Below, piece after piece: positions 6,901 through 8,201 of a stretch of 8,201 nucleotides of DNA (position 1 is its first letter; each line of letters opens with the position of its first letter). The position numbers were made by a program, and so were the translations under genes. Location of the stretch: positions 1 through 8,201 of the forward strand of contig CAMLJW010000227.1 in NCBI GenBank assembly GCA_946480485.1, given 5' to 3'. The DNA is from an uncultured Streptomyces sp. (GTDB lineage Bacteria; Actinomycetota; Actinomycetes; Streptomycetales; Streptomycetaceae). A model generated the notes under the pieces. That model was not told the origin of the DNA. It searched no databases and worked only from the letters and a program-made list of their open reading frames with translations.

Positions 6901-8201
6901 GCCGACTCGGCAGCGCCGACCCGGACCGAGTCGGCCGCCGCCGGGACTCTCATCCTCGCGCCGACGATCCATGCCGGACGTTCTCTGGCGGTCGCGCTGG
7001 GCAGCGCCACGGCGGTACGCCCGTCCATCGCCGTTCCAGGAGAAGGGTTCGCCGAAATCGGCGACCGGCAATACTCGGTCGCCCCCGGCTCGGCGCGCGA
7101 TCTCGTCCAGCTGCTGGAGGCTGCAGCTGCCGGTGCTGCCTCGGTGGACGTCGTGTTCGGCTGGTCCACGGCCGATTTCACCGGCCGAGCAGCGGACCTG
7201 CGCGGCCAGCTTGACACCGGCCTCGTGCCGCTGTTCCACGTGGTTCGCGCCCTGCTGGCGCGGCGCTCGCCCGGCCCCGCCCGCGTCCTGGTCGCCTTCC
7301 CCGGCGACCCGGTTCACCCGACGTACGAAGCAGTGGGCGGATTTCTGCGCACAGCAGCCAGGGAGAACCGACGCCTGACGTACCGCACGGTGGATGTGGG
7401 AGCCGACGGTGTGCGGGCGTGGCTGTCGGGAGCCGGAAGCACGGCGGACCGGATCGCCGCGGAGCTGGCCGACCGCTGGGATGGTGACCACGAGGTCCGC
7501 TATCGCGGTGATGTGCGGTCGGTCAAGCGGTGGCGCGAGACCGCGCCCGCGGACGGTGTGACGCCGGTCCGGAAGGGCGGGGTCTATGTTGTCAGTGGCG
7601 GCGCCGGAGGGCTCGGTCTGCTCCTGGCCCGCGAACTCGCGGGTGAGTTCGGCGCGCGCCTCATCCTTGCTGGACGCAGGGCACCCGATGCCCGAATTGA
7701 AGACGTACTCGACGAGCTACGCGCCTTGGGCGGTGCGGCGAGCTACGTCCAGGCGGACGTGTCGCAGGAGTACGGCGCGACCGCCGTGGTGCAGGCGGCG
7801 AAGTCGGAGTTCGGAGCCGTGCACGGTGTTTTCCACTGCGCCGGTATCCTCAGGGACGATTTCCTGGTCAACCAGAGCCTTTTCGACATCGAGTCCGTCC
7901 TGCGGCCGAAACTGGACGGGGCACTCCACCTCGACCAGGCGACGGCACGAGAGCCGCTCGATCTCTTCGTTCTCTTCTCCTCGGTCGCAGGCCCGCTCGG
8001 GACGGTCGGACAGGCCGGCTATGCATTCGCCAACAGTTTCCTCGATGCGTTCTCCTCGTGGCGCGAGGACCGGCGCGAGCGGGGCGAACGAACCGGCTGG
8101 ACCTTCTCCCTCGACTGGCCGCTGTGGGCCAGTGGGGGAATGAACGTCGACACAGAGACGGAGGAGTTGCTGCACAGCGCATTCGGCCTCCGCCCGATGT
8201 C
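1..8201 (+). CDS. Modular type I polyketide synthase, probably trans-AT, partial at both ends
   Basis: One uninterrupted frame-1 reading frame of 2733 complete codons spans the window; start and stop lie outside. Domain order is KS(partial)-AT-like linker-KR-ACP / KS-DH-KR(partial), one module and most of the next. The protein is a cytosolic megasynthase that extends and reduces a polyketide chain tethered to phosphopantetheine arms. No GHSxG acyltransferase is present in either module. The second KS is followed by a short linker ending in LPGYPF and YW, as in trans-AT synthases, so loading by a free-standing malonyl acyltransferase is inferred. There is no in-frame TTA codon, so this part gives no sign of bldA-type control. 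Third positions are mostly G/C throughout, matching an actinobacterial host. The PKS assignment is certain from motifs; the trans-AT assignment is strong; the product is unknown. Confidence 0.97.
901..2360 (+). other. Long KS-KR linker resembling a degenerate, inactive acyltransferase
   Basis: This stretch of about 487 residues sits where a cis-AT module carries its AT; the equivalent linker in the second module is about 160 residues. It opens like a KS-to-AT linker (HPFLLSAR at 940-963, ATLATGRRHFESR at 1054-1092). It continues with AT-like helices (FLVVRHLLRMGFRPAAVA, then VGALDLTVAA) and a segment like the AT C-terminal part (PLVEPETGKLLRADAADADY, from about 1537). It ends as a post-AT linker (ELLEASGVARW, LAGADIDWRAFY, LPTYAF at 2323-2340). 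The position of GHSxG reads TSGAG (1411-1425), with Gly at the nucleophile position, and no GQGS motif is seen, so acyl transfer is not expected. It may be a relic or a docking surface for a trans-acting AT. Similarity was judged by eye from residue patterns and is not a computed alignment. Confidence 0.7.
2361..3063 (+). other. Structural (non-catalytic) subdomain of KR1
   Basis: PKS ketoreductases are paired short-chain-dehydrogenase folds: an N-terminal structural half without cofactor binding, then the catalytic half. This segment lies directly before the catalytic KR1 and shows alternating short beta-like stretches (DSVLVVVPGG near 2473, GDIVLMAR near 2680, KARVLSVHG near 2791) and a helix-rich LARSIRREIGAIRLSTVAVG near 2857, as in structural halves. 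It has no intact GGxGGLG motif. The first 30-40 residues (about 2341-2460) are Ser/Ala/Glu-rich and probably a flexible linker after the post-KS motif. It acts only as a scaffold for the catalytic half. Boundaries are approximate. Confidence 0.75.
3064..3780 (+). other. Ketoreductase domain 1 (KR1), catalytic half, probable B-type
   Basis: NADPH-dependent reduction of the beta-keto group on the ACP-bound chain to a beta-hydroxyl. The Rossmann motif TGGAGGLG is at 3085-3108. The catalytic set is complete with canonical spacing: Lys 3397-3399, Ser 3469-3471 (LFSSAVS), Tyr 3508-3510 and Asn 3520-3522 (YAAAN), i.e. 24, 13 and 4 residues apart. HAAGELRD holds Asp at 3343-3345 in the position of the LDD-type motif, which in this family usually marks B-type reductases giving a D-configured hydroxyl. 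The end shows GWPLWDGGGM and FGLSPM, the usual C-terminal signature. There is no DH in this module, so the hydroxyl should be handed to the next KS unless a later or trans-acting enzyme changes it. The stereochemical call is a family rule and is not directly visible. Confidence 0.95.
3835..4090 (+). other. Acyl carrier protein domain (ACP) of the first module
   Basis: Carries the growing chain on a 4'-phosphopantetheine arm. The attachment motif is YNIDSILISQF with the modified Ser at 3961-3963 (about residue 1321). The surrounding pattern, VVSELLDVGVEDVDL before it and HTLLFECRTLGEVAQRF after it, is the trans-AT style ACP, where a T-L-x-F-E segment follows helix 3. The residue six after the Ser is Phe, whereas Trp at this place flags ACPs used for beta-branching, so HMG-synthase-type branching is not indicated here. 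There is a single copy, not a tandem. A charged and Ala/Gly-rich spacer (about 4091-4191) joins it to KS2 on the same polypeptide, so no docking domain is needed between these modules. Confidence 0.95.
4192..5520 (+). other. Ketosynthase domain 2 (KS2), complete
   Basis: Full-length condensing domain of about 443 residues beginning DAVAIIGVSGRYP and ending SSFGAGGANAHIVVEE. The triad is complete: Cys 4726-4728 in VDTACASSL, His 5131-5133 in VEAHGTGTALGDP, His 5260-5262 in KTNIGHLESAAG. Cys-His spacing is 135 residues as in KS1; His-His is 43, three more than KS1, from a Gly/Ala-rich loop near 5197-5220. LYLHPSKY near 4813 and FHISPREAELMDPQER near 4426 are typical of trans-AT ketosynthases. 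Its substrate should be the beta-hydroxyacyl chain made by the first module. A KS phylogeny would be the standard test of this, and I cannot assign a clade by reading alone. Confidence 0.97.
5521..6000 (+). other. Post-KS linker (LD plus post-AT-like linker) without acyltransferase
   Basis: After KS2 comes a region of about 160 residues: VAVVSARDADQLRQH (near 5569), a segment with YQLQVRREPLAERVAFVV (near 5680), then VAGADVPWESL and finally LPGYPFARGRYW at 5950-5985. This is the standard flanking subdomain left behind in trans-AT modules, where no AT is inserted. The terminal LPxYPF plus Trp motif wraps back on the KS and is a known module-exchange point in trans-AT synthases. Compared with the linker after KS1, about 330 residues are absent, roughly the size of an AT domain. 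That contrast is the main evidence that the KS1 linker carries an extra AT-derived insert. Confidence 0.85.
6028..6840 (+). other. Dehydratase domain (DH)
   Basis: Double-hotdog dehydratase that removes water from the KR2-generated beta-hydroxyacyl chain to give an alpha,beta-enoyl intermediate. It begins HPFLTEG. The first catalytic motif is DHRVEGEPIFPAVGYLEM, a full HxxxGxxxxP with His at 6109-6111. The second catalytic motif is LHPSLLDSALQ with Asp at 6604-6606 and Gln at 6616-6618. Because both the Asp and the motif Pro are present, it looks like an ordinary dehydratase and not a double-bond-shifting or pyran-forming relative, which commonly lose these residues. The middle motif, normally YGPxFQ, is altered to LGTGYQG near 6478-6498. 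Length of about 270 residues fits the family. With a B-type KR the expected product is an E double bond, an inference. Confidence 0.94.
6841..7572 (+). other. Structural (non-catalytic) subdomain of KR2
   Basis: A Rossmann-like half before the catalytic KR2. It begins with the strand pattern EGTFLRPVWAD (near 6868) that usually opens the structural half after a DH. It continues with GTLILAP (near 6943), SVDVVFGWS (near 7141), LVPLFHVVRALLAR (near 7228), RVLVAFPG (near 7282), VGGFLRTAARENRRLTYRTV (near 7333) and finally EVRYRGDVRSVKRW (near 7492). There is no dinucleotide-binding glycine motif and no catalytic Tyr, as expected for a scaffold half. No enoylreductase is inserted between DH and KR, so the double bond made here is not reduced in cis. 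Confidence 0.85.
7573..8201 (+). other. Ketoreductase domain 2 (KR2), catalytic half, cut at the right edge
   Basis: NADPH-dependent beta-ketoreductase of the second module. The cofactor motif SGGAGGLG is at 7594-7617. Catalytic residues are Lys 7909-7911, Ser 7981-7983, Tyr 8020-8022 and Asn 8032-8034 (YAFAN), with the same 24/13/4 spacing as KR1. HCAGILRDD places Asp at 7855-7857 in the B-type position, predicting a D-hydroxyl that the upstream DH in the same module would then dehydrate. The sequence reaches the C-terminal signature DWPLWASGGM and FGLRPM before the window ends. By comparison with KR1, the last 30-40 residues and then an ACP should follow just outside. KR1 and KR2 are clearly related but differ too much at base level to look like a recent duplication. 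Confidence 0.94.

Noticed and set aside
5755..7491. Two further minus-strand open frames of 278 and 289 codons
   Set aside because: They are antisense to DH and the KR2 structural half and show Arg/Gly/Pro-rich shadow composition without any domain pattern.
1..8201. Promoters, terminators, ribosome binding sites or insertion sequences
   Set aside because: The window is coding throughout, with no intergenic gap, no stop codon in frame 1, and no inverted repeats or transposase-like sequence noticed.
3064..8201. Recent tandem duplication of the two KR-containing modules
   Set aside because: KR1 and KR2 share motifs and short conserved stretches only, with no long nucleotide identity, so any duplication is ancient or they were acquired separately.

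Overview
The whole window lies inside one giant plus-strand gene. Frame 1 (codons starting at position 1) is open from the first base to the last, 2733 complete codons with no stop, and it translates into a modular type I polyketide synthase (PKS) cut at both ends. The gene's start, stop, promoter and ribosome binding site are all outside the window. No other gene, RNA gene, mobile element, CRISPR array or intergenic region is visible. Base composition is strongly G/C at third codon positions and there is no in-frame TTA codon. Together with the protein style, this suggests a high-GC actinobacterium (Streptomyces-like or another filamentous actinomycete); the species and the natural product cannot be read from this segment.

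Layout: first module, ketosynthase 1 without its N-terminal part (1-900); an unusually long linker that looks like a decayed acyltransferase (901-2360); KR structural subdomain (about 2361-3063); catalytic KR1 (3064-3780); acyl carrier protein (about 3835-4090); short spacer. Second module, complete ketosynthase 2 (4192-5520); short post-KS linker ending in the LPGYPF...YW motif (5521-6000); dehydratase (6028-6840); KR structural subdomain (about 6841-7572); catalytic KR2 (7573-8201), cut at the right edge just before its carrier protein would be expected.

Neither module contains an acyltransferase with GHSxG. The second module has the short post-KS linker typical of trans-AT ('AT-less') synthases, so the extender unit is most likely loaded by a separate acyltransferase encoded elsewhere. 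In the chemistry read from the domains, KS1 extends the chain, KR1 reduces the beta-keto group to a hydroxyl (D-configured, from an LRD motif) on the ACP, KS2 takes over that intermediate and extends it again, then KR2 and DH turn the new beta-keto group into an alpha,beta-double bond. All catalytic residues I could check in KS1, KR1, ACP, KS2, DH and KR2 are present.

The most interesting feature is the 1.4 kb linker between KS1 and its KR. It keeps the order of a cis-AT module (KS-to-AT linker, AT-like helices and C-terminal segment, post-AT linker) but has lost the nucleophile, and it contains a second AT-like segment. It may be an evolutionary relic of a cis-AT module inside a trans-AT line, or a repurposed docking surface.
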